64,000 bases of DNA from Sophora flavescens (GCA_030762895.1 CM061067.1:170126518-170190517), one strand, 5' to 3'. Shown: positions 1 through 12,186, numbered from the stretch's first letter. Notes: generated from the letters alone by a model not told the origin. Numbers and translations are program-made.

Positions 1-550
1 ATCTATGAACACCACCACAAACCTGTCCAAAAAGGTCCTAAAGATCCGGTTCATGTAGTCCATGAAAACGGCTGGGGCGTTGGTCACACCAAAGGGCATC
101 ACTACATACTCATAGTGCCCATACCTTGTCCTGAAGGCTGTCTTAGGGATGTCCTCTCTTCTAACTCTAATTTGATGGTATCCCGATCTTAGATCTATTT
201 TGGAAAACACTGACGCTCTCCTTAACTGATCTAAGAGGTCATTTATCATAGGCAAGGGATATTTGTTCTTGATGGTTACCTTATTCAGTTGCGTATAATC
301 AATACACAACCTCATACTCCCATCTTTCTTCTTCACTAGAAGCACTGGTGCTCCCCAAGGTGACACACTAGGCCTAATAAACCCATTTTGTAACATATCC
401 TCTATCTGTTTCTTGAGCTCGCTCAACTCTAGAGGTGCCATCCTATAGGGTGCTACTGATACAGGTCCACTCCCAGGTACTAGATCTATGGTAAACTCAA
501 TCTCTCTATCTGGAGGTAAATTAGAGACATCCTTAGGAAACACATCTGGG
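1..550 (-). pseudogene. Ty3/gypsy reverse transcriptase, N-terminal part (window edge)
   Basis: Read on the minus strand, this is the start of the reverse transcriptase domain of a Ty3/gypsy polyprotein. Visible motifs are an SPWGAPVLLV segment, a KIDLRSGYHQIRV segment and the VMPFGVTNAPAVF motif. The window ends just at the first Asp of the FIDD catalytic box. RT copies the element RNA into DNA in cytoplasmic virus-like particles. It continues the gag-protease frame at 554-2083 but is offset by a frameshift at about 550: the protease frame hits a TGA there while the downstream frame reads on. The element is therefore likely inactive. Family assignment is strong; activity cannot be judged beyond the window. 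Confidence 0.88.
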
Positions 551-553
551 AAC

Positions 554-2083
554 TCACACAATAGGCAACACCGCTATATCACTTTCAGCCTCTATCTTAG
601 CAGAAAAGAGAAGTATATATCCCTGAGCTCCCTCAACTAAGCACTTACGACAAGAGGCAGCAGAGATAAGATGTTCTGTCCTAGGAGAGTTAACAAACAT
701 GGACTGTGGAATGAAAGAAATAGTTCGACTAGCACAATCAATAGTAGTATTATTATGAGACAACCAGTCCATGCCCAAAATAATATCCAGATTAGACATA
801 GGCAAACATATCAGATCAACAATATAAGTCGGGTCTTGACACAATAAAGGACATTGTAGGCAGACAGAAGAAGTAATCAATCTATCTTTAGCAGGAGTAG
901 AAACACAGAAATCATATGACAGTTTAGTAACGGGTAACTCTAAGAATTGAGCACATTTAAATGAAATGAATGAATGTGTTGCTCCCGGATTGAACAATAT
1001 GATAACATCATGACCTTTAATAAAGCCCTTACCTTGGATCAAACCGTCGGACTCCTTCACCTCCTCTCCTTGGATGGTAAAGACCCTTCCGTGGTTCAAT
1101 GATCTGGTTTGAGATTGTCCTCTTGACTTGCACATCCTATCAAAGTGTCCCATCTTCCCGCATTGGTGGCAAGTGGTTTGTGCCGCGGGGCACACACGAT
1201 CTCCATGCTGCCACCCACACTTGTAACATACAGTCCCCTTTTCACCTTGAGCAACTTGAACCTGCTTACCCTTCGTGATTGTAGGCACATGTCGTAGGCT
1301 TTTCTGGAAATTACCCCCATCCCCATGGAATCTCTTGCCGTCACTGAAGCTCTTCTCCTTCGACCTCTCAGCCAGCAGAGCTTGCATATTCTGCTCCGCC
1401 ACCCTACACTTGTTCACTAAAGTGGGGTAGTCTCGAATCTCTAGGAGCCCAATAAGGCTCTGCAGCTCTGGCTTCAAACCCTGCTCGAACTTAATTGCTT
1501 TCCATGGACCATCAGGATTATCTCTCACCTGTGTGGAGAACCTTGCAAGCCTCTCGAACTTGGCCACATATTCCGCTACCGTCATACTCCCCTGATGAAG
1601 ATGTAGAAACTCCATCTCTTTCTGTATCCGGACACTGTGCGGAAAGTACTTCTCCAGAAATACCTCCTTGAATATGTCCCACATGATAGGGGCGCCCGAA
1701 GCAAGTAACCCGCCCCTAGCACAGTTCCACCAGTGCTCTGCATCCGACTCTAACATATAGGTGGCAAAATCCACCTTCTGAGCATCAGAGCACCCCAAGG
1801 CCCGGAAGATCTTCTCTAATTTCAGTAACCATTCCTCAGCCTCAATAGGATCGGTGGTCCCTCGAAAAGCTGGCGGATTATTATTCTTGAACTCTGACAG
1901 ACCCCTGTACTGTGGATCTGGAGCTGCAACTGGTACCATGTTAAGCACGTCCCCCTTATCCCTCATCTGACGGAGAGTCTTCGTCTGGTCCAGCATAACT
2001 CTGGCCATTCGAGCCAAAGTCGTTGCAAGCGCATCATTTCTCCCTTGCCTATTCGTTGCCATAATCTGCATACCACCAATCAA
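554..2083 (-). pseudogene. Ty3/gypsy gag-protease ORF
   Basis: A 509-residue minus-strand ORF. Residues about 60-240 match the plant retrotransposon gag core (capsid-like, with WWNCARG and LEKYFPHSVR segments). Around residue 290 there is a zinc-knuckle region: one irregular CX2CX3HX4C and one standard CX2CX4HX4C finger for RNA binding. An aspartic protease follows, and the conserved ILGMDWL segment is present. The catalytic DSG triad reads N-P-G instead (AAT CCG near 990), so the active-site Asp is lost. The protease should therefore be unable to process Gag-Pol. The 5' leader, PBS and LTR lie immediately to the right, as expected for a minus-strand element. Confidence 0.9.
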
Positions 2084-2215
2084 ACAGTGGGTTGATCAAG
2101 TCCAATATCCAAAAGAATAGAATGCAGAATTACAACTCTAACAAGCATCCTATGCGCCCAAGTTTTGTTTTTTTTGAAGAAGCCCCACTACCACAGTCCG
2201 ATTTAGAATCGAACT

Positions 2216-2227
2216 GCTCTGATACCA
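2216..2227 (-). promoter_or_regulatory. Primer-binding site (initiator tRNA-Met type)
   Basis: The minus strand reads TGGTATCAGAGC, the standard plant LTR-retrotransposon primer-binding site complementary to the 3' end of initiator tRNA-Met. It lies 4 bases inside the LTR edge at 2232, as expected for priming minus-strand DNA synthesis. Confidence 0.93.
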
Positions 2228-2231
2228 TAAA

Positions 2232-3735
2232 TGTAACGCCCTTTGTTACATTAGTAATCCCAAGATAAAATCAATAAAAATCCTTTAAAACATTTAATTA
2301 ACACATATATCTCATAAAGAAAAATTAAAAAAATATTTAACGTCTGAAAATACCTCATTAAATAATATAGTAATAAAATATCCATGTAATGAATATAAAT
2401 ATAAATGAAAACCAAAAGCCTCAAAACCGGGCGTCTAATTACAATCCAAGAAAAATAATACGTAAACCAAAAGAAAAAAACATCGTCGGCACCCTCCACC
2501 ATACTACCTTACTAACCAACTATGTGATAAAGAGATTACTCTTCAGATCTCTAGGTCTTCAACAGCGATGTCCTTGGTCTCTGAAAACAATACTTATAAT
2601 GAGATATAAAATCCCAGTGATCAATAATACAGTTTTATAAAATATTTTCGAAAATAGTATTGTTCTCAGCCGGCGCGGTAACCGGAAAATCTGTCCATGG
2701 CACCCGCTAATTTTCCAAAATAATATATATAAAAGAAAATACTTTTGATATCAACAATAATCTCATCAACTCAATAGCATATAACGTAACAACAACTTAT
2801 CTCAATACATCACATTCCATATACCAAGTAAATTCTGTTTTAATCCAAATGCCCCGAAGACCTCCTAATTAAATTGGTCTCTTGCCGGCATGCCATAAAT
2901 TCACACATCATATGACAATGGCGTCCCATTGCCCACCCCTACTCATGAGGAGTGTTTCGATGTCACCCTCCTGTCGGGGACATTTCTATTTCGATACCTC
3001 CCATGTGCACATGGCAATATTTTACCCTTTGCGACACCCCAACGTGTGGCGGTGTTACTTTCGATACCCCTTTTTAGGCGGTATTGCTCTTTTTCGATAT
3101 TCCAATTATATGGGGATGTTACTTTCGATACCCCATTATGGTGGTATTACTTTTCGATACCCCTATCATAGGTGGTATTGCGGCAAACATCATACAACAT
3201 ATTATAACTCAAATATGTCATGTCTCATGCATGTAACAAATTATTTTCCATGAATTAAACAAATAAATTTCTCCCAACAACAAGCAATCATGAATATCAC
3301 AATGTATCATACATGGATAAGCATCTTACAACATCAATTAATCAACTTATTCCCATTTTAACAAAAACTCCCAATTTTAGAAATTAGGTTACTGACAATA
3401 ACCATCAAATCAATTAAAAACTCCCAATTTCATATGGTATTTGATTGTCAACACAAACAATTATATATACCACGGAAAGGGTTCGTAAAAAGTATTGTTA
3501 CTCACCTCTTGAAGACCTCCAAAATGTTATAGAAATTACGTATGACAAAAGTTGGTGCTTCTCTAAAATATTTTCTTCCCTTCACTGTTAAGGTTACACT
3601 ACCAAAGAAAAGAAACGCGTCTCAGGAAACTCACTATGCGGCTCTTCCCAGTTATTTTGCTGTGCGGCACAGTGTCAAATAGCCCTAATGAAAACGTTGC
3701 CTTACGAAAACCCCTAGGTCCCTAACGCGTTCCCC
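2232..3735 (-). repeat. 5' LTR of the left Ty3/gypsy element, truncated
   Basis: The LTR edge TGTAACGCCC lies next to the PBS, so this is the 5' LTR of the minus-strand element. A TATATAG box on the minus strand at about 3736-3742 sits at the right break, so most of U3 is missing. Within the LTR, about 2940-3185 is a degenerate tandem array of roughly 35-40-bp units of the form TTCGATACCCC...GGTGGTATT. At about 3735 the sequence switches abruptly to copia integrase coding DNA. No other gene is seen here; short ORFs in the array are by-products of the repeat. Confidence 0.8.
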
Positions 3736-6351
3736 TACTATATAGCCTTTGTTGATGCTCACACTAGATATTCTTGGATTTACTTCCTAAAGAAGAAGTC
3801 AGACTCCCTCACTACTTTTAAACAATTTCATGCCTTAGTTAAAACTCAGCACTCTGCCAACATTAAGGCTCTCCAATCCGATTGGGGAGGTGAATTTAGA
3901 TCATTCACTAATCACCTTGCTGAGCTGGGCATTGTCCATAGACTTACTTACCCACACACTACCCACCAAAATGGGACTGTTGAAAGAAAGCATCGACAAA
4001 TTGTTGAAATGGGGTTGGCTTTACTCTCTCATGCCTCCCTACCTATGACCTATTGGGACCACAGCTTCACCATGGCTGTTCATTTAATAAACAGACTACC
4101 CACTGCTGCCTTTTCAAACTTTTCCTCTCCTTACCATGCTCTGCACAACACTATCCCTGACTATTCTACTCTTAGAACCTTTGGTTGTGCATGTTTCCCC
4201 TTCCTCAGACCTTACAACAAGCACAAGTTGCAGTATAGGTCCAGTGAGTGTGTTTATTTGGGAATCTCTCCTCAACATAAAGGCCACAAATGCCTTGATC
4301 CCTCTGGTCGCATCTATGTGTCCAAAGATGTGTTGTTCAATGAAAATCGCTTCCCTTATCCAGCTTTGTTCCACAGTTCCCATTCTTCCTCTCAGTCTTC
4401 TACCACCACTTTCTCATCCACCATTCCTATCCTTTTGACACCTCCTCTGAATCCTGTCCCTCTTAATCAATTTCCTCCCCATCCATCTAATTCTAATGTT
4501 CCTTCAGAGTCGTCCAGTCAGCATAACTCCCCTTTGCACTCTCCCTTCACCAATCACCCACCTGATCTGTCCCCTGTTAACTCCGTCCAGTCTTCATCTT
4601 CGATTCACTCTCAGTCTCAGGGTCAGTCTGTTAGCCCTGCAGCATCTCCTTCTTCCATCTCAGCAGGTGTTGCACCTAACTCATCTGCAGGCTCCCAATC
4701 TGCTCACTCAGGACCATCCAGTCCTGTTCCCGAGGTCCCCTCTCATCCCATGCTCACTAGGTCTAAGACAGGATGTCTCCCTCCTAGACTCTATCTCACT
4801 CACATGGAACCCCACTCTGTCAAGCAAGCCTTGTCTAGCCCCGAATGGCTGTCTGCCATGAAAGATAAACACTCAGCCCTTTTGAAAAATCAAACTTGGT
4901 CACTGGTGCCTCTCCCTCCCAACAGGAAGGCAATTGGGTGCAAATGGGTCTTCCAGATTAAAGAAAATCCTGATGGCACCATCAACAAATATAAGGCAAG
5001 ACTTGTTGCCAAAGGGTTCCATCAGCAGCATGGTTTTGACTTTCATGAAACCTTCTCACCGGTCATCAAGCCAGTCACTATCCGGATCATTCTCACCATG
5101 GCCTTAACATCCAAGTGAGTTATTCAACAGATAGATGTTAATAATGCCTTCCTTAATGGCCTGTTGAATGAGGAGGTGTACATGACACAACCTCCTGGCT
5201 TTGAATCTGAGAACAAATCTCTAGTGTGCAAGCTTCACAAAGCCCTCTATGGCCTCAAACAGGCCCCAAGGGCATGGTATGAGAGGCTCACTGCCACACT
5301 GATGCACTTCGGGTTTATGATTAGCAAATGTGATCCATCACTTTTTGTCTACAACAAGGGAGCAATCTGTTTGTATGTGTTGGTTTATGTGGATGATATC
5401 ATCCTTACTGGGTCCTCATCTTCTCTTATTGCTGAGTTAATCACAAAACTGAATGCAACCTTTGCTCTCAAAGAGCTTGGCAGCCTGGACTATTTGCTAG
5501 GGGTGGAAGTGAAGCACCTTCCTAATGGCAGCCTTCTTCTCACTCAATCCAAGTACATCAGGGACCTTTTGTCCAAAGCAAACATGCTGGAATTGAAAGG
5601 AATTTCTTCCCACATGATCAGCAACTGCAAGATGAGTAAATTTGGCACTGATTCCATGGCAGATCCTACCCTCTACAGGTCAATTGTTGGGGCTCTGCAG
5701 TATGCAACTCTCACCAGACCAGAGATTGCTTTTAGTGTCAATAAGGTCTGTCAGTTCATGTCACATCCTTTGGAATCACACTGGCAGGCAGTAAAGAGGA
5801 TATTGAGATATCTGAAGGGTACTCTACACTATGGGCTTCTTCTAAAACTTGCAATCCGAGCCATACCCTTCTCTATCACTGCCTACTGTGATGCTGATTG
5901 GGCCAGTGATCTGGATGATAGGAGATCCACTTCTGGTTCATGCATTTATCTTGGTCCCAATCTGATTTCCTGGTGCTCCCGCAAGCAACAATTAGTTGCT
6001 AGGTCAAGTACTGAGGCTGAATACCGCAGCATGGCCAACACCACAGCTGAGATCTTGTGGATCATGTCCTTACTCACTGAATTAAAAGTCCCTTTTCTCA
6101 CTCCCCAGCTTCTGTGTGACAACCTAAGCATTGTCTCTATTGCTCATAACCCTGTATTGCATGCCAGGACCAAGCACATTGAGTTGGACATCCACTTTGT
6201 GAGTGAAAAGGTGTTGTCTAAAGCTCTGACAGTCGTTCATGTGCCAGCATCAGATCAGTTGACTGACTGCTTTACTAAGCCACTTCCTTCCTCCAGATTC
6301 ACTGACATCAGAACCAATCTCAATGTTGTTGCTGCTCCTCAACCATCTTGA
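3735..6351 (+). pseudogene. Ty1/copia polyprotein, 5'-truncated (integrase-RT-RNase H)
   Basis: Coding begins inside the integrase core (an FVDAHTRYSW segment, then QSDWGGEF with the second catalytic Asp and NGTVERKHR with the Glu). A long Ser/Pro/Gln-rich linker (about 4380-4740) follows, then copia RT with the YVDDIILTG box at about 5385 and RNase H ending at 6351. LTR, gag and protease are missing on the left. One in-frame TGA at 5116-5118 replaces what is normally a Trp codon in the RT, a single-base change. Apart from this, the frame from 4009 to 6351 is open, so decay is mild. The polyprotein would integrate and copy the element. Confidence 0.93.
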
Positions 6352-6365
6352 GATTGCAGGGAGGA

Positions 6366-6576
6366 TGTTAGAGTATAGGAAATATATGGGTCCATTGTAA
6401 GCCCATTGTAACTAAGTCTAGGCCCATTGTTAGAGCAGTTAAGCTTAGACTACTGCTATATAAACCATACACAGTGTACACTTCGAAACTGAATGAAAAC
6501 ACATCAATTCTGCAATTCTGTTTTCATCTTCTCCATTCTCTCAATTCTTCTCTCAACTCTATTAGCAAGCTCAACA
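6366..6576 (+). repeat. Copia 3' LTR
   Basis: It begins TGTTAGAG directly after a purine-rich tract (AGGGAGGA) and ends CTCAACA, giving canonical TG...CA ends and about 211 bp. It contains a TATA box (CTATATAAACC near 6458) and a CT-rich 3' part. The flank after it (AGTGTTCTATG...) is CACTA transposase coding sequence, so the copia inserted into a CACTA gene. The matching 5' LTR is lost, so the duplication cannot be checked. Confidence 0.82.
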
Positions 6577-6859
6577 AGTGTTCTATGTCACCGATCCAAC
6601 TGATACGAATTGGTCCATTGTTCTATTGACTAACAAAAAAATTGTTAATGAGATTGATGATGAAACACATGAAGATGCTAATATTGAGGATGACCCTTTC
6701 TTCGGAGTGTCACAATCACGTGAGGCTAATCCAACTAGAGCGGATGATATGTATATTAGAAATGATCATGACGAGGGGCATTGGTTCCTTCCAATATTTC
6801 GTACCAATAAGGGACACGCAAGTCTCAATCCAACAAGGAAAAGGAAAAGATTGACTTAA
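6577..6859 (+). pseudogene. CACTA-0 TNPD transposase, C-terminal fragment
   Basis: The reading frame starts at the copia boundary with VFYVTDPTDTNWSIVL. This matches the end of the DUF4216 domain in plant CACTA (TNP2/TNPD) transposases; the same place in CACTA-3 reads VFYITDPSNKRLSVVL. An acidic linker and a basic tail (RKRKRL) follow, ending with a stop at 6857-6859. Everything N-terminal is gone. A full protein would bind transposon ends and cut and paste the element in the nucleus. Confidence 0.75.
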
Positions 6860-6990
6860 AACATGTATGTAAGGATTGTGTTTTTTTATTTTCTTTGACA
6901 TTTAAATTTATATTCATGAATTTCTCTAAGTAAACTTGTATGATTATGAACTGACATTTTTTACTTGTGTGTTTAATTTGTTGTAGGTAA

Positions 6991-9630
6991 ATGGCATCTC
7001 CCAGTGATCATGATAGTACTGAGGATCATGATAGTGCCGAGGAGGCCACACGAAAGGTGAGGCGTCGTGGGCCAACCTTTAAGAAGAAGATTATCCACCA
7101 GAGGAGTAAACGAGGACCTAAAATTGTGGTAAAATACTTACTAATTAATCTAATTAATTGTTTCATTCTATTAATTGTTTGTTATCTAAATTTATACACT
7201 TAATCAAAAATTTTTTAGTCTAAATGGAATGTTAAGGGTCAGCCCATTGGTAGAAATGGTAGAGACTTGATTAGTTACATTGGGTCCAAAGTACGACAAA
7301 CAGTCCCTATTACTTGCAATAGATGGAGGAGTCGAGCTTTGAACAATCTCAAAGATGAGATCTGGCATGATGTATAGGTAAATTAATTAACAAGAATTAG
7401 TTATATTGTTTCTTAATTATGTAGACATACTTATACTCTGAGATTTTATTTATATTGTCGTTGAAGATGACTTTTGTGGTTGATGAGACCCGACAGAGTA
7501 CTCTAATTCAGTGTGCCAAAAAAACGCACCGGACATTTTGAACTAACTTGACGAGAGAGTACCTTAGAGACGACAACACGAATGTCAGACGTGAGCCTCC
7601 ACCAGAATATAAAGATTTTATAAGCATGGAAGATTGGATAGCTTTTGTAGCAAAACGCACGGAAGATGAGGAATTTCTGGTATGTATCCTTAGAACTTGT
7701 ATACATAGATCTCAACATGCTGGTCTGTTTGGATTTCAAAAAATGGTATAATTTTAAAATAAGAAAAGTTTGATCCTATGCATTTATTAGACTTGATAAT
7801 CAAGAAAACAAGAACTAGGAAGTGATTGAAAAGGAAAATTAATTAAGAAAAGCATTATCATTATTAACTTGTACAACTTGCATGAAGAAAGTGCTGGGGA
7901 ACGAACCCACTGTACATGTGCAATGTGAATATTCAACACTCAGTCTTTGTGTTATTAATTATATGCCTTTCTGATTATACACATTTACTAGCACTGCATG
8001 CAACTATTCAGAGTTCAGACCTTTTGAGTGTGACAAAGGTCAGATTGATATATTTGTGTCTATATAGAGAATAAGCGAAGAAAATCGGTAGAGAGCGTTA
8101 GATCCTGACTACCCTTTCAAAGGAAGGGTTAAGGGGTATGCTGGCATTGAGGAAGATATGGTATTTATAATATCCTTAATTATAACTTGGTTTATTTAAC
8201 ACATTTTGGTTTTTTTCTTAGCAAGATGATGATTTTTAATTTGTTTGTTTATATGTACAGTTGTTGGAGGCAGGTGGAGATCCAGAAGTTGATTCAATTG
8301 AACGTCATATTTTGTGGATGGAAGGCCGTAAAAACGAGGAGGGTGTGATTGACCATCCCCTACTAGGGAAGTGGCTGAAAGAATTGTAAGTATGATAGCA
8401 TTAATTAACATTTTCATTTGTAATTTTATTATGATAATTATGTTTAACATCTTTGTCAATAATATTTGTGTTTCAGGAGACCCTAACACAGGATGTATCA
8501 CAGGGGGAAATAACAGATTGTGGTGGTCGTAAAGATATCCTAGCCCAAGCCTTACCTGCCAGAGAGTATTCTGGTCGCTATAGGGGTGTGGGTTTTGGTG
8601 TCACTCAGAAAACTATCTTCGGATCACGAAAGCGTGCAAAACAAAAAGAAACAATAGAATTGAGGGGGATGGTCACCCAACTATTTAAAGAAGTCCAGGA
8701 ATTGAAAAACAGCAAGCAGGACAAGGAACAAGTGGAGGGGCATGAGCCTGATTTACCTTCCCCTAACCCTACCCCTACCCCATATAGTGCCAGAGATAGT
8801 TGCACTCTTATGCCACCCAAGGCAATAATCATTACATTAATCGCTTTCTTTACGTGTACATATTGCATTGACCATTTACATATTAATATTTTTGTTTATC
8901 ATTGGTTTAGGGCAATAATATGTGCAACCTATATTTGTCAAGCCCAACTCATCGCTTGGTCGCTAGGGGGACAGTCTATAACGAATCAGGTGGCACACTG
9001 CATGACCTACCAATACCTGCAGGTCATGTAAAAGTTGTGGTTGAGTTTGCAATTGAGGGCGATGCACCATTGCCTGTACCACTTGTGAATGCAGATGTGA
9101 TGACAGTCGAACAAGCAATAGGAACCTATGTGGCATGGCCAAGCCACCTCGTAGTTGTAAGTGATCCATTATCATTTACTGCATATATTTATTAAATTAG
9201 GTGGTCACTAACTAATTAATGTGTTGCAATGAAAAAATGTAGTTACCCGCAAAATCCAAAGTCAAGGACAAGGGCAAAGTGCCGGAGCACAGAGCTAGCA
9301 AGAATGTGAGCAAGAATGTGGGCAAGAATGTGGGTAAACCCCAACCTTCCCCTAGACCTCCTATAGTTGGCAAGGAGTAAACAAAAGGGTCAGTTATATC
9401 CCCATTAAAGAACAAGAGCAAACATCAACCCTCCCAGCCTCCTATAACTCATGGTAGTGCATATTTTATAACCTTTCTTAGAGTCCGTGTGTTAACAAGG
9501 ATGGCAGATAGAGGAAACATTGCCATACCAATGGAGCCAGAAATTCTGGGTTATGAGCATACATTAGAGCTCAGTGGTGAAGGTTCCGAGATTGGAGAAA
9601 TTCTTAATCATGAGTGTTTATCATAGACTG
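6991..9630 (+). pseudogene. TNP1/En-Spm-like gene of CACTA-0, multi-exon
   Basis: Start ATG 6991 (MASPSDHDSTEDHDSAEE...). Readable exons lie at about 6991-7126, 7219-7375, 7468-7678, 8060-8158, 8262-8387, 8477-8770 and 8930-9155, mostly bounded by GT and AG. The segment near 8530-8610 (ILAQALPAREYSGRYRGVGF) and the later block at about 8950-9150 (GTVYNESGGTLHDLP, then YVAWPSHLVV) are typical of the Tnp1/En/Spm-like transposase domain family (Transposase_23). These proteins are thought to bind transposon ends. Stops interrupt exons, for example TAG at about 7374 and TGA/TAG near 7540 and 8090. A Lys/Asn-rich repeat (about 9240-9380) follows. Confidence 0.72.
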
Positions 9631-9929
9631 TTATTAGTGTATATCTCAGGTACTACATCAAACTTTGAAGTATACAACGTATACAACTTTGAAGTATATC
9701 ACATCTGTTTTTAGCGTATATCTCAAGTGTTTTAAATATTGATAATGATCTCTGGTGGTTATCTTTTTTGAATGCTAAGAATTGAGTTTGATGAAAAGTG
9801 TTGTCCTGCTTTTTCATTTTCAGTTTTTCTCTTTTTCATTTCTTTGTATACATGTTTTAATTTAAGGTACTTGTATAGTGAGATATTGATCCTATAAGAA
9901 CAGACTCGGAGGTTTGTGTTTCTATGCCC

Positions 9930-10780
9930 ACAGCGAACACATATGCACTTTGACTATGTGGAAATAAAAGAGTATATAGCTGAACGCTTGGCATTGGCAA
10001 AGCCAGAGGATGAGACCTTGTTTTTGTCACCTTGCAATGTAGTGTGAATCATTTAATTTAATTAACGATAGTAACTTTTATGAAATGTAATTAGATGCTT
10101 ACGATTTCCTAACTGACCACATTTTTGTAGGGGTCATTGGGTATTGTTAGTGATCAATCCCAAAGAGGACACGGTGTACTATTTAGATCCCTTGCACATG
10201 CATTTTAACAATCACAAAAAAATGAGGGATACGTACAATCAGTAAGTATATATATGCATTTATTGTTATCTTCATATATATGATGGTTCGAAACCTTTAC
10301 TTCAATGAAATTGTTTGATTTTGCACTCAGGGCTTTACTAATTCATCGAGAATTAAATGGAGGCAAGTCTCGAATTTCTAAATCATCCAGGACGACTAAA
10401 TGAATATCTATAATGGTATTTACGAAAAACCTTATGCAATTTTTTAATTTAAATTAAAAAATTAAAAGAATTAATTTATTATTTTTGGTCTTATAGTGCC
10501 CCCGTCAACCGAATGACAACGACTGTGGCTACTACATTCTGAAATTTATCAAGGATATCATCATTTAGAACCAAATGCAAATCCTAACCACGGTATTTAA
10601 TTTCATTTCTAGCTTATATAATTTAATTACTCAGATTTAGTCATTCTAATTTGATTTAATTTTCATTTTAAAGTATTTTCCTGAATGTAAATGCATCACA
10701 TACTCCGATGATCAACTTACTCAACTTAAAGACGAGTGGTGTCGTTATGTGGCTATGAAATTTATCAACAATTAAAGGGT
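9930..10780 (+). pseudogene. Ulp1/C48-like cysteine protease region of CACTA-0
   Basis: Exons at about 9938-10045, 10131-10242, 10330-10400, 10497-10568 and 10676-10775 encode a segment starting YVEIKEYIAERLALAKPEDE, then GHWVLLVINPKEDTVYYLDP, then CPRQPNDNDCGYYILKFIKD. GHW supplies the catalytic His, LDP the Asp and the QPNDNDCG segment the Gln and Cys of the SUMO-protease (Ulp1, C48) fold. Plant CACTA and Mutator-like elements often carry such domains, apparently captured from a host SUMO protease. Stops at about 10048, 10400 and 10566 suggest decay, though unrecognised introns could explain some. The link to the TNP1 gene (one gene or two) is not resolved. Confidence 0.75.
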
Positions 10781-11284
10781 ACGACATACTCTGATATTAT
10801 GTTACTAGTGTCTCTCCTATATTATTAGACTTGTGTGTATGTGCAAGTGATCTGTATGTGTATCTTATGCAGGCCGACAACAAGGACTTTGTGCGATCAA
10901 GCAGAAGATGGAAGCAATATGCACAAATTGTTTATAATACTAGTGTGTTGATTAGCTTGTATACATTGTTAGTATGCATGGTTGTTATCTAGTGTAGGTT
11001 AGCGACCTTTTGGTTTATGGACTTAAATAGTAGAATTGGTTATGTGTAAGCGTTACTTTGAATTGTGTTAAAGTATATTACTTAATTGGTTATATGCATG
11101 ATTTTGATATTTGGTTTGGTTTATATATTTATGCTTACCAATATTGTATGTAAGCTATGTACGTTATATATGTGTATGTGTGTGATGTACCTAAATGCAG
11201 TGTTACTGTGAATTGATGAGGGATGGTTGTGCAGGTGGGAGATGTAGAAAAACAGCGAATAATAAAAAGAAGGGGGGGGGGGGG

Positions 11285-11599
11285 GATAGATAGCGCTTTC
11301 TTGAAAAAACGCTGCCTAAAGTTAAAAATAGATGACACTTCCTTGAGAAAGCACTATTTATTGCAAACTTAGGACAACACTTCCTTGAGAAAGCGCTGTC
11401 TAAAGTATGTAATGGATTGTCTTATTACCAACTTTAGACAGCGCTTTCTCAAGGAAGCACCACTTATTCCCATATTCAGTAACGCTTTTTTAAGCTCTAT
11501 TGAATCTCTCACACCTTTAGTAGCGGGTGAATAGATAGCACTTGGAAGCATTACTAAAGGCCAAAAAAAGTGCTATTAAAACCCTTTTATGTAGTAGTG
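11285..11599. repeat. CACTA-0 subterminal repeats and 3' terminus
   Basis: A motif close to GCGCTTTCTTGA/CAAGGAAGCG recurs in both orientations (about 11293, 11337, 11385, 11443), followed by a further GCTTTTTTAAG variant and the terminus. Such inverted subterminal arrays are where CACTA TNPA-type proteins bind. A run of 14 G residues (11272-11285) lies at the inner edge. Confidence 0.7.
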
Positions 11600-11939
11600 T
11601 GATTGATATTCCCTCGTTTTCATGGAAATGTTTGGCATAAAATTGTAATACCAAAGCTATATTTCAATTTTATTCTCTACTACTCTGGTCTTTAGTCTAG
11701 TGGGACATGAAACAATAAGAGCATAAAATAACAACTTCCATTAACTTCTAGAACAATTTTTTGAGTGAGAAAACAGAGCTTCATTTTCTAAATTAATGTA
11801 TGCATATGGATTCATGAGGGAGACTATGTAAGATATCCATAGCTATCTGAATTCCGTCATACTAATCAGATATGACTCAAAATATATCAACAACAGATTT
11901 GCAGGCTGGAAGATTCCATCCAGACAAAAATGCATTTGT
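11600..11939. other. No gene seen
   Basis: AT-rich flank between the CACTA-0 terminus and a small retroposon. I find no coding pattern, repeat or RNA structure that I can support here. Confidence 0.5.
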
Positions 11940-12118
11940 AACCGAGGCTCAAGGCTGAGTGGTGCATAGATCCTAAAAAGTGTTTAGAACGGGTTTAGTT
12001 ATTTTTGGTTCTTTGTGCTTTAAGGTTCTTGTTGTAATTGAGTTTACAGTGGTATTCCACTCTTATTAATACAATACTTTTTCCTTTTCAAAAAAAAAAA
12101 AAAACTGAGGCTCAAGGC
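11940..12118 (+). mobile_element. Short polyA retroposon with target-site duplications (LINE-3'-end-like)
   Basis: A roughly 147-bp insert (11956-12102) ends in a polyA run of about 15. It is bracketed by a 16-bp direct repeat, AACCGAGGCTCAAGGC at 11940-11955 and AACTGAGGCTCAAGGC at 12103-12118 (one mismatch). This is the signature of target-primed reverse transcription. The T/G-rich body ending TTATTAATACAATACTTTTT resembles the 3' end of a plant L1-type LINE; a SINE or a retroposed host RNA is also possible. No coding sequence remains. Confidence 0.75.
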
Positions 12119-12186
12119 AAATAACCATTAAACATGTATACAGAATAGGTAATAATGAATCTTGTTGCATATGTTCTTCAGTCTAG

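Larger units (their letters stand above)
6577..11599 (+). mobile_element. CACTA-0: right half of an En/Spm-type DNA transposon
   Basis: This stretch holds the C-terminal end of a TNPD-type transposase, a TNP1-like gene, a Ulp1-like protease region, subterminal repeats and a terminal ...GTAGTAGTG at 11591-11599, which is CACTACTAC on the other strand. The left half is missing because the copia element and the left gypsy LTR replaced it. The 3 bases after the terminus are TGA; no left target duplication can be tested. The terminus differs from the CACTA-1/2 and CACTA-3 termini, so this is a separate family. Confidence 0.8.

Noticed and set aside
2882..3253. ORFs in the left gypsy LTR
   Set aside because: They fall in a degenerate tandem array of about 35-40 bp and have no domain-like content.
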